Part shown: in pieces, positions 1-8,970 of the stretch
How the letters are laid out: each line of letters begins with the position of its first letter
How positions within the stretch are numbered: position 1 is the stretch's first letter
Assembly (NCBI GenBank): GCA_021845665.1
Contig: JAJZVO010000016.1
Coordinates: forward strand, 1-64,000
Source: Bacteroidota bacterium
Lineage (GTDB): Bacteria > Bacteroidota > Ignavibacteria > Kryptoniales > JAKASW01
Direction: 5' to 3'
Length of the DNA: 64,000 bases
The notes under the pieces: model-generated
Seen by the model: only the letters and a program-made list of their open reading frames with translations
What the model was told of the DNA's origin: nothing
The model's database searches: none
Position numbers and translations under genes: made by a program

Positions 1-257
1 GGGCACATGGTACAAGATGGCGGTTTTGCAGAACGGGATGTACAAGGTGACGTACTCAGAGCTAAAGGGAGCGGGAGTGCCGATAGATAATGTGGATATG
101 AGCACGATAAAAGTATACAACAACGGAGGTCGCCAGCTGGAAGAGGACCAGAGGAGACCGGCTGGCGAATGGAGTATGTCTGTACAATGTGGCTGCCATG
201 AAGATAGAAGGCAAGTACACCAGCAAGGCACTCGGAAAAATGGCGGTCGCACGATGA
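1..257 (+). pseudogene. PorU-like (T9SS sortase, C25 family) remnant with internal deletion and frame change
   Basis: The frame open at the left edge reads WYKMAVLQNGMYKVTYSEL and then IKVYNNGGRQL. This resembles the N-terminal part of PorU/gingipain-type C25 proteins, where a GxYKITYxxL segment precedes an xxNNGG segment. Soon after, the frame loses protein character. A different frame over roughly 165-257 reads NGVCLYNVAAMKIEGKYTSK and ends in ALGKMAVAR before TGA, which looks like the FlgD/CTD-like end of such proteins. I read this as the two ends of one large gene joined by a big deletion. PorU is the sortase that cleaves T9SS tails at the outer membrane and often lies next to porV, which follows here. 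The real gene would exceed 1,000 codons. An assembly collapse could give the same picture. Confidence 0.5.
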
Positions 258-318
258 TATATGTAGATATTTTTGGTGGAAAAATTTATAATTAGACCTA
301 AATGAGGAGTAACAACAA

Positions 319-1470
319 ATGAAAATAGTATTGTGCACGCTTCTCGCGACGGTAACTGTGCTTTCGCTGAGTTCCCGTGTTTTTGCTCAAGGTGAGACAG
401 CCGTGCCTTTTCTACTCATCTCTCCGGACGCAGGAGCGGGTGGAATGGGGGAGGCCGCGACCGGTCTCGCGGACAACGCAAACGCGATTTTTTGGAATCC
501 AGGCGGTCTTGCCTTCCTGAGAGGAAGCCAGATCAGCCTTACCCATGCTCCGTGGCTGCCGGAATTCGGCTCGGATCTCAGCTATGACTTCCTGAGCTTC
601 ACCCATTATCTTAACAGCTGGGACGGCAACGTCGGTGCCAGTATCACATATTTCAACCTCGGATCTTTCAACAGAACCACATCGGCGAGCCCGACGATCA
701 TCGGTACGTGGCACGCCTACGAATTCGCCATCACCGTCGGCTACGGCACGCAGATTTCCAAAGGCCTCGGAATAGGTGCCAATTTCCGATACATTAGAAG
801 CGAGCTCGCTCCGTTCGGTGCAGAGCAGGAGGTAGGTAACGGAATCGCCTCAGACGTCAGCTTCGATCTCGGATTGCTGTACCGTCCGCAGCACTTCGCC
901 CTTCCGCTTGTCGGAGATCTCGGCAATAGGCTCGGCTTGGGCCTCGATCTGAGCAACCTCGGACCGAATCTGTACTACATCGACCAGGCTCAGGCGGACC
1001 CTCTTCCCACAAACTTGAGGGTGGGAGTCGCACTCCACCTGCTGAAGAGCCAGTTCAATAATCTGTACGTGACTCTTGATCTGAGCCGTATCATGGTGCA
1101 CGTCCAGACCGATTCGACCATCGGAGCGATTAACGGCGTCGATACCACTTGGAACTACACGAACAACGTCGATCCCCTGCCCAAATCGCTCATCACCGCC
1201 TGGAGCGCCGGCGGCCTAAAACCCGTCATCGTGTCGTTCGGCGCCGAATACTGGTACGGAAGTCCGAGACTCATCGCCCTTCGATGGGGTTACTACAAGG
1301 AAAATCCGAACTTCGGAGGTCGTAACTTCATGACTTTCGGCGCCGGTATTCGTTACGGCATCTACGGGTTCGACTTCAGCTATATTTCGACTTTCGATCA
1401 GAATAATCCTCTTTCGAATCAGCTGCGATTCTCTCTCTCTCTAAATCTAGGTGGCACAAACGAATTCTAA
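319..1470 (+). CDS. porV: Type IX secretion outer-membrane protein PorV (LptO) family
   Basis: Predicted outer-membrane beta-barrel of 383 residues with a signal peptide ending near SSRVFAQ. The mature N-terminus reads PFLLISPDAGAGGMGEAATG followed by DNANAIFWNPGGLAFL, the hallmark of PorV and related FadL-like barrels. In T9SS, PorV shuttles cargo from the translocon to the PorU attachment complex. The start is supported by GAGGAG about 10 bases upstream. It follows a PorU-like fragment and overlaps the next gene by 20 bp, and that next gene encodes a T9SS substrate. Repeated aromatic-ended strands run to the C-terminus. The length is normal for PorV. Confidence 0.85.
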   Translation: MKIVLCTLLATVTVLSLSSRVFAQGETAVPFLLISPDAGAGGMGEAATGLADNANAIFWNPGGLAFLRGSQISLTHAPWLPEFGSDLSYDFLSFTHYLNSWDGNVGASITYFNLGSFNRTTSASPTIIGTWHAYEFAITVGYGTQISKGLGIGANFRYIRSELAPFGAEQEVGNGIASDVSFDLGLLYRPQHFALPLVGDLGNRLGLGLDLSNLGPNLYYIDQAQADPLPTNLRVGVALHLLKSQFNNLYVTLDLSRIMVHVQTDSTIGAINGVDTTWNYTNNVDPLPKSLITAWSAGGLKPVIVSFGAEYWYGSPRLIALRWGYYKENPNFGGRNFMTFGAGIRYGIYGFDFSYISTFDQNNPLSNQLRFSLSLNLGGTNEF

Positions 1471-4400
1471 CCCCTTGATCCGCAGGATCCTCCGGACGAT
1501 CGCTCTTGGCGCGGTACTGTCCGCCGGATCCTTCGGATGGGCGGTCCCGGCCTCGGCGGCCGGCATCTCCGGTCCATGGCGGCTCAGCCATCCTCTCGCG
1601 GCGTTCCAGAGTACGCGTCCGAACCGTGTACTGGCGAACGGGACTGTCAACGTCCTTGCTATCATGGTGCAATTCCAGAAAGACGAAGACAGTCTCACCA
1701 GCGGGAACGGCCAGTTCGATATGTCGAACGGTTCCGGACTGGACGCACCGCCGCATAACAAGCCTTATTTCGAGGACCACCTTCTCTTCCTTAAGAACTA
1801 TTTCTATAAGGTCTCCGGCGGGAAGATGAATATCAATTATACGGTCCTCGACTCCGTCATTACTCTGCCTCACACAATGCGTTACTACTCCCCTCCGAGC
1901 AGCGGGTCGAACAGCGCGTTGGGACTGCTTTACGAGCAATCGTGGCAGGAGGCTGACTCCATCTACCGTAATTTCGATTTTGCAAGCTACCAGTGTTTCG
2001 TGATCTTCCACGCAGGTTCCGGCCGCGATATCAACTTTACTCAGACCGTCGGGTACGATCCCTTTCCTTATAATATCCCCTCGATCTACCTGAACATAAA
2101 AAGCCTGAAGGCCATGTTCGGCTCCGGCTACGAAGGCCAGTCTGTCGACAACGGCAGCTTCCGCATTCCGAACTCGATAATCATGCCGGAGAGTGAACAC
2201 TACTTTCTCCTGCAATCTCCCGATACGCTGGACTTCACACTCGGCACCAACGGCCTTCTCGCAAATAGCTTCGGAAGCTTCCTCGGATTACCGGACTTGT
2301 TCGATACGAAGACCGGCGTGACCGGAATCGGAACATTCGGCCTCATGGATGGACAGTCGGCATTTGCTTTCGGCGGCATTTTCCCTCCCGAGCCTTGCGC
2401 ATGGGAGAAAGCTTTCCTCGGATGGGTCAAACCCATGATCGTCTCTCCAGCCACGGCCACCCGGTATACGCTCTATGCTAATGAAACCGGGAAGTATTCC
2501 GCGCTCGAAGTGCCCATCAGCGGAAGCGAATATTTCCTCCTGGAAAACAGGGAACGGGATGCCCTCCACAACGGGGAACACATCACCACTGTCTATGGCG
2601 GTGCAACCCAATCGATTGTCATCCCCGACGGCGGAGACTCCGCATATTTCGACGGTCAGCAGATTCATAACATAAATGGAGTCGTTACCGACGCCGACGA
2701 GTATGATTGGGCGCTCCCTGGATATATCGATCCCAATTCGGGCGTTCACTACTACGGCGGCGTCCTTATCTGGCACATCGACGAGAACGTGATTAACGCA
2801 AACCTCGCAACGAATACCGTGAATGCAGATCCTTCACACAGAGGCGTCTGCTTGATGGAGGCGCACGGCGCAAACGAAATCGGACGCCTTATCCAGGACA
2901 TAACTGGACAGATGTATTATTACGAAGGCTCTCCCTTTGATTTCTGGTTTAAGGGTAACACGACCGTCAGCTACAAGAATGCATTTACCCCGACATCGCT
3001 TCCCAATTCCGACAGCTACAGCGGCGCCGATTCGCACTTATATATCACTAACTTCAGCAATGCAGACAGCTCCATGACTTTCGATGTCATGGTCGGCGAT
3101 TCGACGGTTCATCCTACAGCCGGCTTCCCGAAGAATATTTACGATGCCACGGCAAACTCCTCACCAGCCTTCGGGCGGATCAGCTCCAACGGGCAGCTTC
3201 AAGTAATTGCGAATAACGGCGACTCCCTTTACGCTTTCAACATGAACGGGACATCTGCAACGCCTGATTCGACCGGCCTCCTCTCCACAAATGCCGGAGA
3301 GTTTCAGCCTATCGTTTCTTCAGGTCAGACCGGAGCGAATCCCCTCTACGCGATGAGCGACTCGACGCTTTACAGCTTCGAGCTTAGCAGCGGAAACGTC
3401 GATACGCTCTTTTCGACTTCGGCCACCGCTGGCGGTACTGCTGCCGGATTGCCGCTTCTTCAGCTTGGTTCGAAGTTGGTTGCTTTCGGAAGAATTCCGG
3501 GGGAATTCTCTGTGTTCAGAACCTCCGGCACATACGTTAACTCCTACAAGATTCCGATTGCGATTCAAGTGAGCGGCGCAGAAGCTACGGGAGGCTCTTC
3601 GGCCTTTGGGCAGTTCGCTGCACTTGACACCAGCGGATTTCTCTTGAATCTTGGCTTCGCCAACGGCGTCTCTAAAGTCAACCTTGACAGCCTGCTTCTG
3701 TTGGGAAGTTCTCTTACCTTTCCGGCGCCCGGAGCACTGGGACCCGCCGGGATTAGTCTCGCAGTACTGGCCCCGGATTCCCCTCCGCAAATCGTCGGCG
3801 TCGGACCATTACAGGTCGCGTTGAACTATCGATCATCCCCTCTACAAGTCCCAACAAAGGTGTTCAATCCTTTTCCCGGCGATACTATAATCTCCGGCCC
3901 CGTTATCTCGGACCTCGACGGTGACGGCAGCCGTGATATAATATTCGCAACGCAGACAAAGGTCTATGCTATACAGTACGACGGCGCTGTCCTCGATGGC
4001 TTTCCTATATCTACAATCGGAAGCGAAGTGTTGCCTTCGGATGCCAACCGTATAGTCGGCTCGATAGCGGTCGCCGACCTCGACGGCAGTGGGAAGCCGG
4101 ATATAATCTTCGGGACCGAAGGCGGCGAGATTTATGCTTTCTCGGGCGCGACGGCGAAGATAGTCCCTGGATTCCCGCTGAGTGTCGGAAGCGGCCTCGC
4201 CGGAAGCCCGGCGGTCGCATACGATTCTGTCTCCGGCAATCTCTATCTTGCAGCGATCAGCAAGAACGGCCATCTCTATAGCTGGACGTTCAAGGGAACT
4301 TCGTCGAGCCAGATCGTGTGGGGGAACCTCCTTGGAGACAACTACCATACAAACGCGATCACCACGGAGCTCGCATCGCAGATACTTCCGCCGTCGTCCA

Positions 4401-4684
4401 CGCTTATGCCAGCCGACCAGGTGTATAACTGGCCTAACCCCGTCACCGGCGGCCTGACGAAAATCCATTTCTATCTCAGTACCAACGCAAAAGTATCTGT
4501 AGGCATATACAGCTTTGCCGGCTCAAAGGTCGCCGACTTCGAAGTGAACGGCGTGGGCGGCATGGCCAATGAAATAGACTGGAACACCGGCGGCGTCCAG
4601 AGCGGTGTGTATTTCGCAAGAGTGGAGGCGGTTTCGTCAAACGAGCGGGATCTCAAGATAATCAAGATAGCAGTCGTTAAGTGA
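1451..4684 (+). CDS. M6 metalloprotease-like exported protein, catalytic HExxH lost, FG-GAP repeats, T9SS tail
   Basis: 1077 residues from a GTG start inside the end of porV. A signal peptide (AVLSAGSFGWAVPASAA) precedes an M6-type fold (LAIMVQFQ, then NYFYKVSGGKMNINY). The segment that normally reads HEFGHxLGLPDLYD is NSFGSFLGLPDLFD at about residues 272-285, so both zinc His and the catalytic Glu are gone while the flank and the later GIGTFGLMDG motif remain. Two FG-GAP-like calcium blades (DLDGDGSRDIIF, DLDGSGKPDIIFGT) lie near residues 820-890. The last 80 residues (YNWPNPVTGG to KIIKIAVVK) are a Por secretion tail. I infer a surface-delivered, non-proteolytic binding protein. Confidence 0.8.
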   Translation: MAQTNSNPLIRRILRTIALGAVLSAGSFGWAVPASAAGISGPWRLSHPLAAFQSTRPNRVLANGTVNVLAIMVQFQKDEDSLTSGNGQFDMSNGSGLDAPPHNKPYFEDHLLFLKNYFYKVSGGKMNINYTVLDSVITLPHTMRYYSPPSSGSNSALGLLYEQSWQEADSIYRNFDFASYQCFVIFHAGSGRDINFTQTVGYDPFPYNIPSIYLNIKSLKAMFGSGYEGQSVDNGSFRIPNSIIMPESEHYFLLQSPDTLDFTLGTNGLLANSFGSFLGLPDLFDTKTGVTGIGTFGLMDGQSAFAFGGIFPPEPCAWEKAFLGWVKPMIVSPATATRYTLYANETGKYSALEVPISGSEYFLLENRERDALHNGEHITTVYGGATQSIVIPDGGDSAYFDGQQIHNINGVVTDADEYDWALPGYIDPNSGVHYYGGVLIWHIDENVINANLATNTVNADPSHRGVCLMEAHGANEIGRLIQDITGQMYYYEGSPFDFWFKGNTTVSYKNAFTPTSLPNSDSYSGADSHLYITNFSNADSSMTFDVMVGDSTVHPTAGFPKNIYDATANSSPAFGRISSNGQLQVIANNGDSLYAFNMNGTSATPDSTGLLSTNAGEFQPIVSSGQTGANPLYAMSDSTLYSFELSSGNVDTLFSTSATAGGTAAGLPLLQLGSKLVAFGRIPGEFSVFRTSGTYVNSYKIPIAIQVSGAEATGGSSAFGQFAALDTSGFLLNLGFANGVSKVNLDSLLLLGSSLTFPAPGALGPAGISLAVLAPDSPPQIVGVGPLQVALNYRSSPLQVPTKVFNPFPGDTIISGPVISDLDGDGSRDIIFATQTKVYAIQYDGAVLDGFPISTIGSEVLPSDANRIVGSIAVADLDGSGKPDIIFGTEGGEIYAFSGATAKIVPGFPLSVGSGLAGSPAVAYDSVSGNLYLAAISKNGHLYSWTFKGTSSSQIVWGNLLGDNYHTNAITTELASQILPPSSTLMPADQVYNWPNPVTGGLTKIHFYLSTNAKVSVGIYSFAGSKVADFEVNGVGGMANEIDWNTGGVQSGVYFARVEAVSSNERDLKIIKIAVVK

Positions 4685-7600
4685 GGTTAACCTTGTCCCG
4701 CAAAATGATCCTCCTTCTGCTGCTGGCCGTAGTGTCGGGTCCACTTTCCGCCTATGCCCAGGACGAATACATACAGCCCGAGCTCAACTGGCGGACTATC
4801 GAGACGAAGCACTTCCTTGTCGACTACTACCCGGGGGAAGAGCGCACCGCCCTGACCGTTGCGAAGATCGCCGAGGAGGTGTACGGCCCTTTGACGAAGC
4901 TGTACCACCATAAGCCCGATCAGAAGGTCACTTTTGTCATCTGGGACAATGATGACTACGCGAACGGTGAGACGTATTTTTACGATAACAAGATAAATAT
5001 CTGGGCTACGTCACTCGACTTCGACCTTCGTGGTACACACAATTGGCTGCGTAACGTGGTGACCCACGAGTTCACTCACGAGATCGAGATGAACACGGCA
5101 ACGAAGTTCGGAAGGAACATTCCTGCGATTTACCTGCAATGGCTGGGATACGAAGCCGCCCAGCGGCCCGATGTCCTTTACGGTTATCCGAACGTGGTAG
5201 TGAGTTACCCGATCAGCGGCATCGTCATACCGGCTTGGTTCGCAGAAGGCGTAGCTCAGTACAACGTCCCGCGGCTTCACTACGATTACTGGGATACTCA
5301 CCGGGACATGATCCTCCGCGAGTATGTCTTGAACCATAAGATGTTCTCACTCCAGGAAATGGGAGGTTTCGGAAAGACGAGCCTCGGGAACGAATCGACT
5401 TACAACGCCGGCTTCGCGTTCGTACATTATCTCGCCACCACATACGGACCCGATATTCTCAGGAGACTCTCCATAGCGATGCGCGACGTTGATGCGCTCA
5501 CCATAAACCATGCCTTCCAACAGGTGCTCCATAAACCGGCACAGCAGGTATACGATGAGTGGAAGGCCTTCCTCGAGAGAATGTACACCGCCAGAATCGC
5601 TGCCGTAGAGGCGAATCGCCATACCGGCAAGATCATAAGCGACGTCGGCTTCGCCAACCTTTTCCCGGTATTATCGCCTGACGGCAAGTATATCGCGTAC
5701 TGCTCTAACAAGACGAACGACTATTTCGGCCTGTCATCCATTTACATCATGAATCTTTCTACCCGTAAGGAAAAGGATATAACCGACGGCGTGAGCAGCG
5801 AGTTGTCGTGGTCAAGGGACGGTCGCTTTCTTCTCTATTCCAAGCAGACAAGATATAACGCCTTCTGGAACAGTCTCGACGACATTTATATCTACGATTT
5901 GAAAGAGAAGAAGGAAATCCGGCTGACCCACAGCTTGAGGGCGCGATATCCGTCGCTTTCTCACGACGACAAAAAGGTCTGTTTCGTTGCGAACGATGAC
6001 AAATCGCTCGGACTGCTCTGCAGGCTCGCAAGGTGGACGACAGGCATGGAGATAGGCGGTACTGATGGTACGGCCAACCTCTACGTTGCCGACGTTGACC
6101 TTGCGTCGCATAAGCTTTCCAATATCAGAAGATTGACGAATTTTGTGAACGGCCAGCAGATTTACGACCCGAGGTGGTCCGATGACGGATCCATGATATC
6201 TTTCAGTTATTCTATCGCCGCCTCACGCCGCGTGGCCATTTACAACCTTGCCGACAACTCCTACAGATTTCTGACGCCTGACGGTCAGGATTCCCGGAAT
6301 GCGGTCTTTGCCCAACATGACAGCTCACTCGTGTTCTCTTCCGACAGAAGCGGGATCTTCAATATCTACAGGATCAGCCTTTATTCGGATTCGACCGTCG
6401 CCTTGACAAACGTCGTCGGCGGCGCGTTCCAGCCCACAGTCTCACAAGACGGCGACCTCGTTTATTCCTCCTTCCATTGGAACGGATATAAGATAGCGGA
6501 GCTCAAAGACGCTCAACCGGTGCCGAATCCACCGCACTACAAAGTGAACATCAATCCTTCGACCGGACTTTTCACGGGTAGCTATGACGTCCCGAGAGAC
6601 CTCACTCATTACGACGATATGACCCTCCCGAACCTAAAATCGGTCCCGTATACCAGTCGTACCACCACGTTGTCTTTCTATCCGGTGCTCCTTTACGACA
6701 ACTACAACCCCCATTCGAGTTTCTTCGATGAATTGAAGGCGGGATTTTATTTCAGCTCTATGGACGAAGTCGGTAAGTACGACATATTCGGAGGCGCGAC
6801 TATCAACAGGCTTCTGGAGCGGGACATATTCGGGCAGTTCGATTATGACGACAAGATCCCCGGCCTGTCCTCGCTCGGAATATATCCTCAATTTACACTC
6901 GCGGTGTACAACATTACCCGCCAGACGAACGCGAATATCGGGCTCGGCCTCGACACCGTCGGCGTGGGGGTCAATTACGATTTGCTGGAAGTCGATGCGT
7001 CTTTTTCAGGTTATGTCTTCACACCGGCGCTCAACATGTCGCTCGGGTTTACGTTCGACCGTTACACATCGACCGTCGGTGGATTTATACTTCCTGCCCT
7101 CGGTGCGTACGTCGGTTCTTCGGGCGATGTATACTTCCTCGGACGATCTGCTTATGCGGAATTTGACTTTGATGGCATCTTCCCGAGCCGTAACTCCTGG
7201 GTCAATCCTCTCGGGATTATGTCACGGTTGAGAATCACGGGCTCGCTGGATAAACTTAACGCAGGCGGCAATTATCAGTACGAGAACGGCGTGCTCGTTC
7301 CGATATACCAACCGTTCAACTTTGTACAGGCGGAATTGGTAAACTACCTCGCCGTTCCGCTCTTCAGGAACGACGACGCGCTCTCGACGAAGCTTCATAT
7401 CGGGTACACGTTCGGTCCCACCATCGACAACTTCTTCGACTTCTACGCCGGCGGACTTATCGGCATGAAAGGGTATCCCTTCTACGGGATCGGCGGTAAC
7501 AGGATGTTATCCTTGAATTTGACCTACCGATACCCGCTTTTCAGAGATGTGAACAGACAGTTCCTGCAGTTCTATTTGAGCGATGTTTATCTGTCGGCTT

Positions 7601-7875
7601 ACGGCGATGTCGGAAATGCATGGGACGGCTCGCCGGTAGGAACCCACTTCAAGACCGACGCGGGAACCGAACTCAGATTCAGCGGATTCTCCTTCTACAG
7701 CTTTCCAACCGCTATCTTCTTCGATGCTGCTTACGGTTTCAACAGATTCAACGTAGAAATACCTGTGTTCAACACGTTTGCGACGTACGGCAAAGAATGG
7801 AAGTTCTATTTCGGGCTGACGTTTTCATTTGACATGGTAGATTTCGGGAGGCAAGGATGCGCGCAATTATTTTAG
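4681..7875 (+). CDS. Gluzincin (peptidase MA-like) / PD40 beta-propeller / outer-membrane barrel fusion
   Basis: 1064 residues. A signal peptide ends at AYAQ, followed by a zinc-protease-like domain with VVTHEFTHEIEM and a downstream WFAEGVAQYN that would give the third ligand. The middle section has TolB/PD40-type repeats (FPVLSPDGKYIAYCSN, LSWSRDGRFLLYS, PRWSDDGSMISF). The C-terminal third is rich in alternating strands and ends in FYFGLTFSFDMVDFG, resembling a BamA/surface-antigen barrel. Homologues in related genomes are often labelled biopolymer transporter Tol. GTG at 4681 overlaps the previous stop, and TTG at 4693 behind GTGAGG is an equally good start. The substrate is unknown. It overlaps the next gene by 19 bp, which suggests one transcript. 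Confidence 0.75.
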   Translation: MRLTLSRKMILLLLLAVVSGPLSAYAQDEYIQPELNWRTIETKHFLVDYYPGEERTALTVAKIAEEVYGPLTKLYHHKPDQKVTFVIWDNDDYANGETYFYDNKINIWATSLDFDLRGTHNWLRNVVTHEFTHEIEMNTATKFGRNIPAIYLQWLGYEAAQRPDVLYGYPNVVVSYPISGIVIPAWFAEGVAQYNVPRLHYDYWDTHRDMILREYVLNHKMFSLQEMGGFGKTSLGNESTYNAGFAFVHYLATTYGPDILRRLSIAMRDVDALTINHAFQQVLHKPAQQVYDEWKAFLERMYTARIAAVEANRHTGKIISDVGFANLFPVLSPDGKYIAYCSNKTNDYFGLSSIYIMNLSTRKEKDITDGVSSELSWSRDGRFLLYSKQTRYNAFWNSLDDIYIYDLKEKKEIRLTHSLRARYPSLSHDDKKVCFVANDDKSLGLLCRLARWTTGMEIGGTDGTANLYVADVDLASHKLSNIRRLTNFVNGQQIYDPRWSDDGSMISFSYSIAASRRVAIYNLADNSYRFLTPDGQDSRNAVFAQHDSSLVFSSDRSGIFNIYRISLYSDSTVALTNVVGGAFQPTVSQDGDLVYSSFHWNGYKIAELKDAQPVPNPPHYKVNINPSTGLFTGSYDVPRDLTHYDDMTLPNLKSVPYTSRTTTLSFYPVLLYDNYNPHSSFFDELKAGFYFSSMDEVGKYDIFGGATINRLLERDIFGQFDYDDKIPGLSSLGIYPQFTLAVYNITRQTNANIGLGLDTVGVGVNYDLLEVDASFSGYVFTPALNMSLGFTFDRYTSTVGGFILPALGAYVGSSGDVYFLGRSAYAEFDFDGIFPSRNSWVNPLGIMSRLRITGSLDKLNAGGNYQYENGVLVPIYQPFNFVQAELVNYLAVPLFRNDDALSTKLHIGYTFGPTIDNFFDFYAGGLIGMKGYPFYGIGGNRMLSLNLTYRYPLFRDVNRQFLQFYLSDVYLSAYGDVGNAWDGSPVGTHFKTDAGTELRFSGFSFYSFPTAIFFDAAYGFNRFNVEIPVFNTFATYGKEWKFYFGLTFSFDMVDFGRQGCAQLF

Positions 7876-8858
7876 CAATACTTTTGCTTCCGCTCAGCGC
7901 GGAAGCACAATCACGATTCAACGACGGCTTGTTTCTGAAGACCGCCGATTTTGGCTCGCAGGTACGGGAACCCATGCTGACCGGTGTCCTGTCTGAAGAC
8001 CTTTTCGCCGCCCAGCCGACTCCGGCGGTGAAAGAATCGCTGGATGTCGTCGAAACGAAATCTGCTCTGACCGCGGGAGGACTGTCGCTCCTCGTTCCCG
8101 GTGCGGGGCAAATCTACAGCAAAGATTACTGGGTAGGCGCAGGCTTCCTCGCCCTCGAAGCCGCAGCCTGGGCCGTCGACTTCATCTGGACTACCAAGGG
8201 GAACAACCAGGAGAGTTTTTACATGAGATATGCGGACGGCACAGCGGCCGATAATTACCAGAACGCTCACTACAGCGTCGTCAGGTACGCTCAGTGGATC
8301 AAGAACAACTACGTGGCATTGGAACAATATAACGGTACAACCACGCAGGGACAGCAGGTCATATCCAACTGGGTCAGCCAGCTATTGCCAAATACTGTAA
8401 ACGCCACCGCAGCACCATGGACCCAGGTAAACTGGTACGCTCTGAACCAGATCGAAGGTGCAATGGGTGGATACTTCACTCATCAGCTTTTCCCTCACGG
8501 GAATTTCGAATATTATGAATTGATCGGGAAGTACCCGCAGTTCAGACAGGGATGGGGCGATTCACCGTATGCCCTCTGGCTGAAGAATGGCGAACAGGGA
8601 GCCCCTCCCATCGCCTACAACGAAGCCGATACTCCGAACAGCAGTTATTACATGGACGCCCGCGGCAAGGCTAACAGCTTGTTCAGAGTCGCGACCGACG
8701 CAATAGAGTTCGTTATTCTCAACCATTTTGCGTCTGCACTGGAAGCTGCCATCGCGGCACATGTCCATAACAAGGCTGTACAGGCCCATGTCGCCCTGAC
8801 ACCTCTGCCTATGGGAATGGGATATCAAACTCAGGTGCAGCTTGCAGTGAACTTCTGA
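7857..8858 (+). CDS. DUF5683-like exported or membrane protein of unknown function
   Basis: 333 residues with a signal peptide (MRAIILAILLLPLSAEAQ). The segment LSLLVPGAGQIYSKDYWVGA near residues 75-95 matches the PGxGQxY pattern typical of DUF5683, a domain common in Bacteroidota envelope proteins. A hydrophobic stretch (AGFLALEAAAWAVDFIW) follows directly. The rest is a soluble region rich in Tyr and Asn and a C-terminal YQTQVQLAVNF that could end a barrel. The start lies inside the preceding barrel-protease gene and GGAGG sits just upstream, so translational coupling is likely. I cannot assign a biochemical role. Confidence 0.65.
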   Translation: MRAIILAILLLPLSAEAQSRFNDGLFLKTADFGSQVREPMLTGVLSEDLFAAQPTPAVKESLDVVETKSALTAGGLSLLVPGAGQIYSKDYWVGAGFLALEAAAWAVDFIWTTKGNNQESFYMRYADGTAADNYQNAHYSVVRYAQWIKNNYVALEQYNGTTTQGQQVISNWVSQLLPNTVNATAAPWTQVNWYALNQIEGAMGGYFTHQLFPHGNFEYYELIGKYPQFRQGWGDSPYALWLKNGEQGAPPIAYNEADTPNSSYYMDARGKANSLFRVATDAIEFVILNHFASALEAAIAAHVHNKAVQAHVALTPLPMGMGYQTQVQLAVNF

Positions 8859-8935
8859 GGCAGAACGCGAGAACACGTCTTTCTCAGATTTTTGCTCGAC
8901 CTCTTTTTGTTGTCTGATGTGCGGAGATTGGGCTG

Positions 8936-8970
8936 GCAGCCCGGAGCGGTAAGTCTTCCCCGGGTGCTGC
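8936..8970. terminator. Possible hairpin between convergent genes
   Basis: GCAGCCCGG and CCGGGTGCTGC form a stem with one bulged T, between the end of the DUF5683-like gene and the convergent phosphoesterase gene. There is no clear U-tract on either strand, so termination is only a suggestion. Confidence 0.25.

Noticed and set aside
1376-2215. 279-residue minus-strand ORF opposite the M6-like gene
   Set aside because: Antisense shadow of a well-supported coding frame; no motifs or ribosome site.
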